DNA of 64,000 nucleotides, taken from NCBI GenBank assembly GCA_009918675.1, contig RGDM01000011.1, positions 1 through 64,000 on the forward strand. The letters are read 5' to 3'. How positions within the stretch are numbered: the first letter of the stretch is position 1; each line of letters opens with the position of its first letter. The DNA is from a bacterium (GTDB lineage Bacteria; Bdellovibrionota_B; Oligoflexia; Silvanigrellales; Silvanigrellaceae). Below the pieces are notes generated by a model, which saw nothing but the letters and a program-made list of their open reading frames with translations, was not told where the DNA came from and searched no databases. Made by a program: the position numbers and the translations under genes. This document shows positions 1 to 7,108 of this stretch, piece by piece.

Positions 1-56
1 GCTGTGTCAGTTGTTTTTGCGACAGCTTTTGCGGTTGTCGTTGCTTCCCGGGTCAT
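1..56 (-). CDS. Partial CDS at left edge, unknown function (5' end only)
   Basis: An ATG at 56-54 on the minus strand overlaps the TGA stop of the upstream gene (55-53) in an ATGA arrangement and stays open to the window edge. The visible peptide begins MTREATTTAKAVAKTTDT, rich in Ala, Thr and Lys. An AAGG about 8 bases upstream could serve as ribosome binding site. The ATGA overlap implies translational coupling with the upstream 102-residue protein. Too little is visible to name a family; an Ala/Thr/Lys-rich start fits a low-complexity or disordered N-terminus. Confidence 0.5.
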   Translation of the reverse strand, partial: MTREATTTAKAVAKTTDT

Positions 57-361
57 TGCGAGACCTTCTTTCCGAGTTCAATCAGATCCATTACAGCTTG
101 CTGAAACGCCTCTTTGTTGTTGTTGAGAAACGCGGAGGCCATTCTTATCATGATCCTAGAGAGCTTCACGCGCGCTGCAAAGCCTCTTGATGCGATCTGT
201 TTGACGTTCTCTTCAATTGTCTTGAGTGAGGCATGGGCGGGGCCAAGGAGTTGCGAATCTACAACGCGTTTTTGCAGTTCGTAACTCAAGGATTCGCCGA
301 TTAAGCTTCGCCACTCATGAAAGGCCAATCTGACTTCAGAGCGAATAGTGCTGAGATTCAT
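53..361 (-). CDS. Small hypothetical protein (102 aa), helical
   Basis: The reading frame is open further upstream into serC, but the ATG at 361 lies 19 bases after the serC stop and gives a compact, amphipathic, mostly helical 102-residue protein starting MNLSTIRSEVRLAFHEW. No signal peptide or membrane segment is visible. It follows serC on the same strand and overlaps the next gene by ATGA, so the three probably form one transcript. I do not recognise the family. The alternating charged and hydrophobic residues suggest a helical bundle or a partner-binding protein. The start is preferred because the longer version would overlap serC by about 95 bases. Confidence 0.6.
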   Translation of the reverse strand: MNLSTIRSEVRLAFHEWRSLIGESLSYELQKRVVDSQLLGPAHASLKTIEENVKQIASRGFAARVKLSRIMIRMASAFLNNNKEAFQQAVMDLIELGKKVSQ

Positions 362-380
362 GGTTGTCTCAATGCGGGCA

Positions 381-1475
381 TCAGCCGTGTTTCGAGCGGA
401 ATTGGCGCATAAATTGGGCAAAATACTGCGCTGATTCGAGGCTAATGCCATTGTACATGGATGCTCGCACTCCACCGAGTGTCCGATAGCCTTTGATTTC
501 GAGAATCCCTTCTTTTTGAGCTTCAGCGACGAAAAGAGAATCGAGTTCTGGGGTTTTCAGTTTAAAGACGAAATTGTGCCGAGAGCGATGCCCTTCAATC
601 GCATGCCCTTGATAGAATTCTCCGTCGATTTCTCCATAAACCATGCGCGCCCGTTCAAGGGCCCATTTTTCCATGGTCTCAATTCCGCCAACCGATTTCA
701 TCCAATGGAGGTAGCGATTGGCAACAAAAATTGGGAAGACTGGGGGCGTATTAAGAATGCTTTTTGCATCAAAAATAGAGCAATAATTTAACGCGTTGCC
801 GAGTAGGTTTTTCTTGGCAGTTGCGCGGGCCTGTTCAAAGATGTCGTTTTTGAGAATGACAACTGAGCAGCCTGCGATGCCAAAGTTTTTCTGCGCGCTC
901 GCGTAGATGAGGTCGGTTCGCTGCCAGGGAATGTCGCGTCGCGAAGCGAGCGCACTTGTCATGTCGAGGACGAGCGGCACTTTTCCTGGAAATTCCAGAG
1001 TTGGATATTCCGTGCCTTCAACAGTGTTGTTCACCGTCAGATGCAAATATTTCGCCTCTTCAGGGATCTTCCAATCTTTTGGATTGCCAAGGGAGTTGAG
1101 TTTGGGTCCACCATCAAAGACGACCACAACGTTGCGCTCTGAAGCCTGAGCATCGACCGTCGCCAGGTGCGCCCAAACACCGGTTTCGGTGTATGCGACG
1201 GTGTCACCTGGTCGGGAGAGATGATTCAGAAGCAGGGAAAAGTGCTGCTGCGCGCCAAAGGGAGTGAATAAAAGCCGGTGTGTCGAGGGGACTTCAAAAA
1301 CGTCGTGCGCGAGCCTCAGTGTTTCGTCGTTGAGTTGTTCATAGTGCTTGGAGCGGTGTGAAATTTCCATCACACTTACGCCTATCCCAAAGGTGTCGAG
1401 CAATTCGAGCTTGACCAAGTCGCGCACGGCCGCAGGCAAGGTTGCAGGGCCAGGACTAAAATAGTGTGTGGTCAT
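381..1475 (-). CDS. serC: Phosphoserine aminotransferase (SerC)
   Basis: This 364-residue protein has the length and motifs of class V PLP aminotransferases of the SerC type. It begins FSPGPATLP, the usual N-terminus of this family, carries a Gly-Ala-Gln-Gln phosphate-cup segment near residues 74-77, and has the PLP lysine at about residue 196 in SAQKNFG. SerC transfers the amino group of glutamate to 3-phosphohydroxypyruvate in cytosolic serine synthesis. The ATG at 1475 has a GGGGAA 7 bases upstream. The usual partners serA and serB are not in the window. The class V fold also includes alanine-glyoxylate aminotransferases, but the N-terminal motif and SAQKN site favour SerC. Confidence 0.93.
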   Translation of the reverse strand: MTTHYFSPGPATLPAAVRDLVKLELLDTFGIGVSVMEISHRSKHYEQLNDETLRLAHDVFEVPSTHRLLFTPFGAQQHFSLLLNHLSRPGDTVAYTETGVWAHLATVDAQASERNVVVVFDGGPKLNSLGNPKDWKIPEEAKYLHLTVNNTVEGTEYPTLEFPGKVPLVLDMTSALASRRDIPWQRTDLIYASAQKNFGIAGCSVVILKNDIFEQARATAKKNLLGNALNYCSIFDAKSILNTPPVFPIFVANRYLHWMKSVGGIETMEKWALERARMVYGEIDGEFYQGHAIEGHRSRHNFVFKLKTPELDSLFVAEAQKEGILEIKGYRTLGGVRASMYNGISLESAQYFAQFMRQFRSKHG

Positions 1476-1552
1476 GTGGCGGTTCCCCAGGTTAAATTAA
1501 CTTGGGTTGTACCAGAGCGGCGATTGCTTTCAAAGCCGCGTTTCAAAGTGTC

Positions 1553-1972
1553 TTAAAAGCGGGAATCCATTTTCACGAAGAGGTCTTTTCCGTTGGAAGT
1601 CCCAACATCCCAGCGCCAAGCGTTCGGTTCAGCGGCTGTCGGATCCATGTCCGGAGCATAGCGCATTCCGTAGGATTGTTGGCGCAGATTGTAGAGTGCC
1701 ATTGCACTTCCAAGGACGAAGCCAAGCGAGGCACCACCGGCCACAACCCGCAAGTTTGAAACCGAGTTTTCAGGCAAGAAAGGCAACACAGCGGTTCCCA
1801 GTGCGGCACCAAAAAGCGCGCTGTACCCTGCGGTGGTAAAAAGCTCCTGAAAATTCTCTGTACCAACAAGAGCCTGAGCGCGCACTTGACCCGGGACCAA
1901 GGCAGAAAGGAGCGCAAGAGAGAAGACTGAAAGCCAAGTGAACGGCGCACGAACGAGTTCTTTGTGTGTCAT
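1553..1972 (-). CDS. Exported small membrane protein, unknown (139 aa)
   Basis: The N-terminus is a clear Sec signal peptide, with a hydrophobic stretch around residues 14-26 and a probable cleavage after QVRAQA near residue 34. Two further hydrophobic Gly/Ala-rich stretches (about residues 48-66 and 76-93) could be membrane helices packed through small residues. The tail is polar, with several Trp, Tyr and Asp. A GGGAGG ribosome site lies 6 bases before the ATG. It stands alone between serC and tRNA-Thr on the minus strand. I do not recognise a family. The glycine-rich pair resembles short glycine-zipper-type inner-membrane or envelope proteins, but this is only a resemblance. Confidence 0.72.
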   Translation of the reverse strand: MTHKELVRAPFTWLSVFSLALLSALVPGQVRAQALVGTENFQELFTTAGYSALFGAALGTAVLPFLPENSVSNLRVVAGGASLGFVLGSAMALYNLRQQSYGMRYAPDMDPTAAEPNAWRWDVGTSNGKDLFVKMDSRF

Positions 1973-2037
1973 GAGCGGCCTCCCTGCTGGTTCTTTGAAA
2001 GCCTATCACCGAAGAAAGCCGGCTGGATGTTGAAGAC

Positions 2038-2067
2038 TTGACAAGCCCGGCAGCAGTGAACTATCTC
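2038..2067 (+). promoter_or_regulatory. Sigma70-type promoter of tRNA-Thr
   Basis: A perfect -35 hexamer TTGACA (2038-2043) is followed after 18 bases by TATCTC (2062-2067), and the mature tRNA begins 11 bases later. The GC-rich stretch between -10 and the tRNA resembles the discriminator of stable-RNA promoters. The tRNA-Arg promoter on the other strand uses a similar TATCT -10. Confidence 0.6.
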
Positions 2068-2077
2068 GGCTCGGGCT

Positions 2078-2153
2078 GCTGCGTTAGCTCAATTGGTAGA
2101 GCAGTTGATTTGTAATCAACCGGTTGGGGGTTCAATTCCCTTACGCAGCTCCA
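2078..2153 (+). tRNA. tRNA-Thr(TGT)
   Basis: The 76-base cloverleaf folds fully by eye. The acceptor arms are 2078-2084 with 2143-2149, the D stem is 2087-2090 with 2099-2102, and the anticodon stem is 2104-2108 with 2116-2120. The loop TTTGTAA gives anticodon TGT at 2111-2113 (codon ACA). The T arm is 2126-2130 with 2138-2142, including two G-T pairs. The CCA end is encoded at 2151-2153. The gene stands singly, with its own promoter. Confidence 0.96.
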
Positions 2154-2162
2154 GCCTTTATC

Positions 2163-3416
2163 CTACTTACAGACTCCATCTTGGCAGGTTTCTGGCACCG
2201 AAATCGCTTTCATCGCCTGTCGCACTGCGGTCATAAGCTTCGTTTGGTCGCGAACCCCAGTAAACGAGAATTCGACCGGTGGGTTGGTTCCTTTTTGACC
2301 GGCAATGACTCCGCCCACTTTTACTTTTTTCTCTTCAATTCCCGCAGAAACCAACGCATCGCGAATGACTTGAGCGTGGTCTTTGCTCACCGAATCAATG
2401 CGCAACAGCCCCCAGTCTTTCCCCGAATCGCTCAATGATTGTGCGAGGTCTATAAGAAAGCTTTGCGATTCAGTGAGAAGCGTTGGGTAGCCGGGGTCGT
2501 CGTAGAAGACTACGAGGTTGTCGAGAACCAATTTGATAATGTCACGAGTGACTTTGAATTTAAATTCTTGTTTTTTATATTCTACGATGCGTTTTTCCTT
2601 GGTTTTGACTGTCGACTCTTTGATTGTCAGTTCTTCAGGCTGGCTGAAAGGCAGGCCAATTTGCGCACCAACCATGAAGTAAAGGCCAAGCCAATTTTTA
2701 TCATTCAGGCTGGTCATCACACGCCCCACAAAGCGTGTGTTGAGATCTTCGTCGAAAATCTGGTAGCCGCCTTGCGCTCCGACGATAATTCCAAGCGACT
2801 TGTTAGCGACAAAGCTGTCGTAGCCAAGATCTGAAGGATAACGGAGTTGGATAACCGGGCCTGAAAACACAGATGGTTTGATTCGATAGCTGGGTGCAAT
2901 TTCTATCACAGTTCCCGACATTTTCAGAGCAACCGTGTCGGTAATGGCTGTATCGTCGCCAATAACCAGAATGTCTCCTGCCGAATTACGCACGGGTTCA
3001 ATGCCACTGACATTGTAAAAATACCAACCCAAACCAGCGTCAATGATGTATTTGTCGAGCAACATGCTACCAAGAGCTTTGCCCTCAATAGCAAGGCCAG
3101 ACTTGGGTCCATAATCTCTTAATTTTGTACTCGGAAAGCCTGAGAGAAGACCAAGATCGGCGGATAGTATCAAGCTGGTTCCATATTCCTCTACCCAGCT
3201 TTTATTTTTCGTGCGGATGACTTTCTTGGTCGTTTCGGTCGACATACTTTCGTTGCTATCAGACGGTTTTTCACCGCTCTGAGAGATTGTTGGCGTTGAA
3301 TCAGGCTTGTCAGCGTCTTCTTGGGCAAACGCAGCAAGCGGTTGTATTAAGCAAGCGGATGCCCAGAGAAATGTTGCGCGAGCACAGAGATTTTTAAAGA
3401 CGCAAGAACGCTTCAT
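2163..3416 (-). CDS. Exported barrel protein, OmpA-like paralogue with degenerate C-terminal domain
   Basis: The 417-residue protein has a signal peptide ending near AAFAQ (residue 31), then a Ser/Thr/Asp/Lys-rich linker. A region of alternating hydrophobic and polar residues (about 75-260) contains many Tyr and Gly, as in an outer-membrane beta-barrel. The C-terminal part aligns by eye with the OmpA domain of the upstream neighbour (shared VTR-(D/E)-(I/V)-I segment), but it lacks the GHTD motif and the NRR segment that bind diaminopimelate of peptidoglycan. It ends with Cys residues (ETCQDGVCK) that could form a disulfide. GGAG lies 5 bases before the ATG and 18 bases separate it from the upstream gene, so the two are probably co-transcribed. 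A role as a structural or docking partner of its OmpA-like neighbour is inferred. Confidence 0.7.
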   Translation of the reverse strand: MKRSCVFKNLCARATFLWASACLIQPLAAFAQEDADKPDSTPTISQSGEKPSDSNESMSTETTKKVIRTKNKSWVEEYGTSLILSADLGLLSGFPSTKLRDYGPKSGLAIEGKALGSMLLDKYIIDAGLGWYFYNVSGIEPVRNSAGDILVIGDDTAITDTVALKMSGTVIEIAPSYRIKPSVFSGPVIQLRYPSDLGYDSFVANKSLGIIVGAQGGYQIFDEDLNTRFVGRVMTSLNDKNWLGLYFMVGAQIGLPFSQPEELTIKESTVKTKEKRIVEYKKQEFKFKVTRDIIKLVLDNLVVFYDDPGYPTLLTESQSFLIDLAQSLSDSGKDWGLLRIDSVSKDHAQVIRDALVSAGIEEKKVKVGGVIAGQKGTNPPVEFSFTGVRDQTKLMTAVRQAMKAISVPETCQDGVCK

Positions 3417-3434
3417 GAGTTCTCCAATATCTTG

Positions 3435-4904
3435 TTATTTATCTGCCGGCGGTGCGGAATCTAGGCCAGGGTCCCAAACAGGTTCTGCAGGTTTTTGTGG
3501 TTTTTCTGTTTGTGGTTGTTGGCCTTCAGAGGGAGTTGGTTTTGTGATCTTCGGTGCAACAGCTTTTCCAAAGAATTGCAATTGCACTTCGTCAATCTCT
3601 CTTTGCAGTTTCCGCGCGTCCTTAAGATCGCTCAAACGGATTTCAACTCGCCGGTTGCGTGCATAATCAATCTCTGAACGTTCGGGAGAAACAAGGAGTC
3701 GGCTTGAACCAAGCCCCACGGCCTCCATAGATTCGGTTGAAACACCTGCTTTGCTCAGTTCATCAAGAACCGCTTTGGCACGTTGGCTGGAAAGTTTTTT
3801 GTTGTAATTTTCCGAACCACGGGAATCGGTGTGTCCCTCAACGATGAGCTTATTCCAGAGTTCTTTTTCTTGGCTAAAAACCTGTCCAAGTGCTGCAATA
3901 AATGCGGCGGATTTTTCGCTCAACTCAGAGCTGTTGAGTTTGAAGTTGACCATCTGAGAGTCAAAAATAAAGCTGACATTGTCCTGGATTTCAGCTTTTT
4001 GGGCGCGCATGTTGATGACTTCCCGGGTCACCTTGGTTCTAACCTTGGTCTCTGATTCGGTGCGGATAACGGTTGCATTGTCGATTAAGTATGAGCCCAG
4101 ACCTGCATGCAATGTGCCTATATAGGCCGTACGGTCTGACCCCGTAAGTGACATGCTGAAGCTGGCTCCAATGCGCGAAATCCAATTTCTAAAATCAGTT
4201 TCATAAATGAACTGTGGCCCGAGAAAGACAGTGTACTTCTCTGGATTGGTTTCGATACCATCTGGAAAAGATGTAAAGTTAGCAGATTTTAGTGAAAACA
4301 TTCCTGTTCCTAACAGGCCTGCTTGGAATTTTTGCTTGAAGCGTATGCGTGCAGCCGCTTCAACCAGCATTGTGGTTTGCAAATTTGAATAAGGATCTTT
4401 GACTTGCGCAATCGCTGCTCCTCCCTCGCCGTCGTCGGCAGGAACACCAATTCGAGTTCCATTGTAGTAGGCCATATTTAGGCCTAGTCCCATGTCGAGA
4501 ACGATTCGTTTGGTGAAAACCGTTCCACCGATTTTGAATGTTGGTGAGATGCCCAGCTGCGAGGATTCAAGAGCGGAATACAGCGTACTGCTGGGGTTGG
4601 TAAAAAGGATTCCCAAATCGGCGCCGCCAAAAACTCCAAAGCCGGTACCCGATTGATTTGACCTGTCGATTGTTTTTCGCTGCTTGCGACTGACCTTTTC
4701 TTTTGTTTCCGTGCTTGTTTGCGATGAATTTTCGCTTCCGCTTGGAGTATCACTTTGACTTGGAGTCGAAGTTGTTGTCGGTGTTTGAGCCGGAGTTGCT
4801 GACTGACCCGCCTCGGGCGATGGTTCGCCTTGAGCAAAAGCAGTTTGACGACTCAAAAGAGCAAGTGCGGTCATCCAAAGCGCGCGAGTCCGCATGTCCA
4901 CCAT
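3435..4904 (-). CDS. OmpA-family outer-membrane protein
   Basis: The 489-residue protein carries a signal peptide ending near TAFAQ (residue 25), a disordered Ser/Thr/Pro/Gln linker (about 26-80), and a Gly/Tyr-rich barrel-like region (about 85-285). A canonical OmpA C-terminal domain follows: FDSQMVNFKLNSSEL, then VEGHTDSRG, then LSSQRA, then ARNRRVEIRL. The Asp of the LSxxRA region and the Arg of NRR correspond to residues that hold peptidoglycan in this family. A Pro/Gln/Lys-rich tail follows. The expected role is tethering outer membrane to cell wall. GAGGG lies 5 bases before the ATG at 4904. It is first of a two-gene unit with the degenerate paralogue downstream. Confidence 0.87.
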   Translation of the reverse strand: MVDMRTRALWMTALALLSRQTAFAQGEPSPEAGQSATPAQTPTTTSTPSQSDTPSGSENSSQTSTETKEKVSRKQRKTIDRSNQSGTGFGVFGGADLGILFTNPSSTLYSALESSQLGISPTFKIGGTVFTKRIVLDMGLGLNMAYYNGTRIGVPADDGEGGAAIAQVKDPYSNLQTTMLVEAAARIRFKQKFQAGLLGTGMFSLKSANFTSFPDGIETNPEKYTVFLGPQFIYETDFRNWISRIGASFSMSLTGSDRTAYIGTLHAGLGSYLIDNATVIRTESETKVRTKVTREVINMRAQKAEIQDNVSFIFDSQMVNFKLNSSELSEKSAAFIAALGQVFSQEKELWNKLIVEGHTDSRGSENYNKKLSSQRAKAVLDELSKAGVSTESMEAVGLGSSRLLVSPERSEIDYARNRRVEIRLSDLKDARKLQREIDEVQLQFFGKAVAPKITKPTPSEGQQPQTEKPQKPAEPVWDPGLDSAPPADK

Positions 4905-4986
4905 GTGTCCCTCTTTCCAAGCGAATTGATCTTGAGAGATTCTAGCAGGCTGTAGAAGAGAATGAGGGTCAGAAGACTGGCGCTAA

Positions 4987-5061
4987 TGGCGGTCCCGCCA
5001 TGAATCGAACATGGGCTTCAAGCTTCGGAGGCTTGCGTGATATCCACTTCACCACGGGACC
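4987..5061 (-). tRNA. tRNA-Arg(CCG)
   Basis: The minus strand folds into a 75-base cloverleaf. The acceptor GGTCCCG pairs with CGGGACC, the D arm is GTGA/TCAC, and the anticodon stem CAAGC/GCTTG encloses loop CTCCGAA with anticodon CCG (codon CGG). The T loop is TTCGATT and CCA is encoded. It reads a single codon, and the promoter lies directly upstream. Confidence 0.95.
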
Positions 5062-5071
5062 AAGAGTCGGC

Positions 5072-5100
5072 CAGATAACATCTGTCTGAGATGTGAGCAA
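5072..5100 (-). promoter_or_regulatory. Promoter of tRNA-Arg
   Basis: On the minus strand TTGCTC (5100-5095) and TATCTG (5077-5072) are 17 bases apart. The tRNA starts 10 bases after the -10. The TATCT core matches the -10 seen at tRNA-Thr, supporting both calls. Confidence 0.5.
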
Positions 5101-5114
5101 GCTCCATGTGGCTC

Positions 5115-5387
5115 TTACATAAGGTCGCCGTAATAGACCAACCATAGAAGCGAACCAAAGTCCTTAGGCGACAGCCGCTTGCCGTTTTCGCAGGCGTCAA
5201 ACAGGAGTCGTCTTTGGTCAGCTGAGGCAAGCGACAGATCAATACCGAGTTCTTCGCCCAGAAAATTCCACAATTGAAACATTTCTGTCTCCGACAGACA
5301 GAGTTCCTCGGTCGGGTTTTCCGAGCATTTCGGAAAACTGGACTCCAGTATTCTGGTTAATTCTTCCTGTAGTGTTTCTGGGCGCAT
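5115..5387 (-). CDS. Small hypothetical protein (90 aa) downstream of murF
   Basis: The frame is open into murF, but the ATG at 5387 has TTGGAG 6 bases upstream and lies 32 bases after the murF stop, so I take it as the start. The product (MRPETLQEELTRILES...) is acidic, Leu-rich and probably helical. It contains two Cys residues near positions 20-29 and a Trp/Phe-rich segment (LWNFLGEELGIDL), with no signal peptide. The pattern of a short helical acidic domain with a GIDL-type loop faintly recalls carrier-protein folds, but the Ser attachment motif of an acyl carrier protein is missing, so no function is assigned. It probably shares the murF transcript, which then runs toward tRNA-Arg. Confidence 0.62.
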   Translation of the reverse strand: MRPETLQEELTRILESSFPKCSENPTEELCLSETEMFQLWNFLGEELGIDLSLASADQRRLLFDACENGKRLSPKDFGSLLWLVYYGDLM

Positions 5388-5419
5388 GAACACTCCAAGA
5401 ATGTGCGGCGCTATCCAGC

Positions 5420-6940
5420 TCACCCCTGAGCCGATGACCAAGCCTCACACGATTTCACAAAACGTCCCAAATCCATTCCTCTGCTTCCCTTGACGAGAAC
5501 CACTGAGCCCGGAAGTTGATCGCGCAGCGCGTCTAAAAACGATGCTGGATTTACTTCTGGGCCAGCGTGTCTGAGCTGAATATTTCCAGCTCGTAATGCG
5601 TCGGAATGATTGATTTTGATTTCGTTGTAGACATCATACATGGCGCTTCCGAAGAGGCACAAGTCTGAGTTTTCAATTTTGAGGAGTTTTGTGATCAGAT
5701 TCAGATGCCAACTCTTTGACTCCTCCCCAAGGTCGAGCATGTCTCCCAACACAAGAATTTTGTGTTGAGCTTTCCATTCATGTGAAAGCAGAGCATCAAA
5801 GGCCGCGTCCATGCTTGCCGGACTTGCATTGTAACAATCGTCGTAAAGTGTGATGCCGTGCTTGAGCTCAATAATTCTCGAGCGCATCTCGGGCGGCACG
5901 AAACTCGACCAGGCGTTCGCGAGATCGAGATGATTTTCACAAAGCAGGGCCGAAGTGGCGAGTGCAAGTGCAAAGTTTTGCGCGTTGTGAAGGCCTGGCA
6001 GTGGAATCTTGAAAGAGTGACTCCATTTGTTTTTCTTGCTCTCAGCTCGAGCTGGCGTCCAAGTCACTTGCAGCGATGTATGCGTTGCACGTTGGTCTGT
6101 GAGCTCATAACTGAGGACAGACAATTCCGCTGCATCTATCTTTAGTTTTACAGGCGCAGAAATTTGCGCAAGAGTGAGTGAATCACCAACTAGAATATCA
6201 CCTGCACGCAATTCATTTAAAATCGCTTTCAGCCGAGGTTCCGCCAATTGCCAAATGCGTCGGCAATGAGTTGGTGCCTTGCGGAACAAAATAAGTTCTT
6301 CTTCAACAGCGGTGTCCCATGAACCAAGGCCCGCGAGATGTTCTGGTCCGAGTGCAGTCAGCAGCGCAATGTCGGGAGTTGCAATCGCGACGTGTTCTGC
6401 CATAGCGCCGACCTCGTCGATGCCAATTTCGGCGACCAAAGCAGCAGGCGACGAAGTTGTTCGATGTGAGCGCTGAGTGAGGGTGATAGCCAGGCCAAGG
6501 AAGCCATTTTCGCTTTTATGTGTGCGCGTGATTGGCGCCTTGAGAGCACCAAGGAGGCACGCAAGCATTTCTTTTGTGGTTGTTTTGCCGTTGCTTCCGC
6601 CAACGGCAATCACGGGAAATTTGAATTGACTCCGAAAGACCCGGCCCAGTTCGCGCATCGCTGAAGTGGTGTTCTCAACCGGCAGGCACCTGTCCGTGAG
6701 GTGAGTGTTTGAAGCAAGCCACGCCTTCTCAACCAAAGCCGCCACTGCGCCTTGTTTGAGCGCCGACTCCACATAACTGTGTCCGTCGTGAGTCTCGCCT
6801 CGAATTGCGACAAAAAGCTCTCCAGAACCCACCTTGCGGCTGTCGGTACTCAGAGCCTCGATCTGAATTTGGGCCAATTCAGGCCTGAGGGTCTGCATTC
6901 CGAGATATTGGGCAACGTCCGAAAGTCTCGCAGGCCACAT
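5420..6940 (-). CDS. murF: UDP-MurNAc-tripeptide--D-Ala-D-Ala ligase (MurF)
   Basis: The 506-residue Mur ligase adds D-Ala-D-Ala to UDP-MurNAc-tripeptide, the last cytosolic step of the stem peptide. An N-terminal MurF substrate-binding domain (STDSRKVGSGELFVAIRGE) is followed by the ATP P-loop GGSNGKTTTKEM at about 114-125. The central region carries the NxxxA segment and ALGPEHL. The C-terminal domain has DDCYNASPASMDAA and LGDMLDLG. The ATG at 6940 has GGAGG 6 bases before it; a longer frame to 7057 would add a Cys-rich leader with no support. It diverges from icmF. No other mur or division genes flank it, so it lies outside a dcw cluster here. Confidence 0.95.
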   Translation of the reverse strand: MWPARLSDVAQYLGMQTLRPELAQIQIEALSTDSRKVGSGELFVAIRGETHDGHSYVESALKQGAVAALVEKAWLASNTHLTDRCLPVENTTSAMRELGRVFRSQFKFPVIAVGGSNGKTTTKEMLACLLGALKAPITRTHKSENGFLGLAITLTQRSHRTTSSPAALVAEIGIDEVGAMAEHVAIATPDIALLTALGPEHLAGLGSWDTAVEEELILFRKAPTHCRRIWQLAEPRLKAILNELRAGDILVGDSLTLAQISAPVKLKIDAAELSVLSYELTDQRATHTSLQVTWTPARAESKKNKWSHSFKIPLPGLHNAQNFALALATSALLCENHLDLANAWSSFVPPEMRSRIIELKHGITLYDDCYNASPASMDAAFDALLSHEWKAQHKILVLGDMLDLGEESKSWHLNLITKLLKIENSDLCLFGSAMYDVYNEIKINHSDALRAGNIQLRHAGPEVNPASFLDALRDQLPGSVVLVKGSRGMDLGRFVKSCEAWSSAQG

Positions 6941-7108
6941 GGCAAACCTCCAAGGATGACAAAGAATACAATCCGTTAGGCGATAATGCGAATGTTCCAT
7001 GTCAGACCCGCCACGCTGTTGAGCGAAGGGGCATTTGCAGGCTATGACTGCGCTCATCTCAGAGAGATGAAAACGAGACCAATGGCTTCAGGCGGCCCGG
7101 AGAACAGA

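Noticed and set aside
2124-2438. Frames overlapping tRNA-Thr and the antisense strand of the barrel gene
   Set aside because: They start within the tRNA and run antisense to a well-supported exported protein.
5018-5242. Minus-strand frame across tRNA-Arg
   Set aside because: It covers the tRNA and its promoter, so it cannot be a normal gene.
6941-7108. Possible cobalamin riboswitch before icmF
   Set aside because: The gap holds only 168 bases and no B12 box or matching helices could be found by eye.
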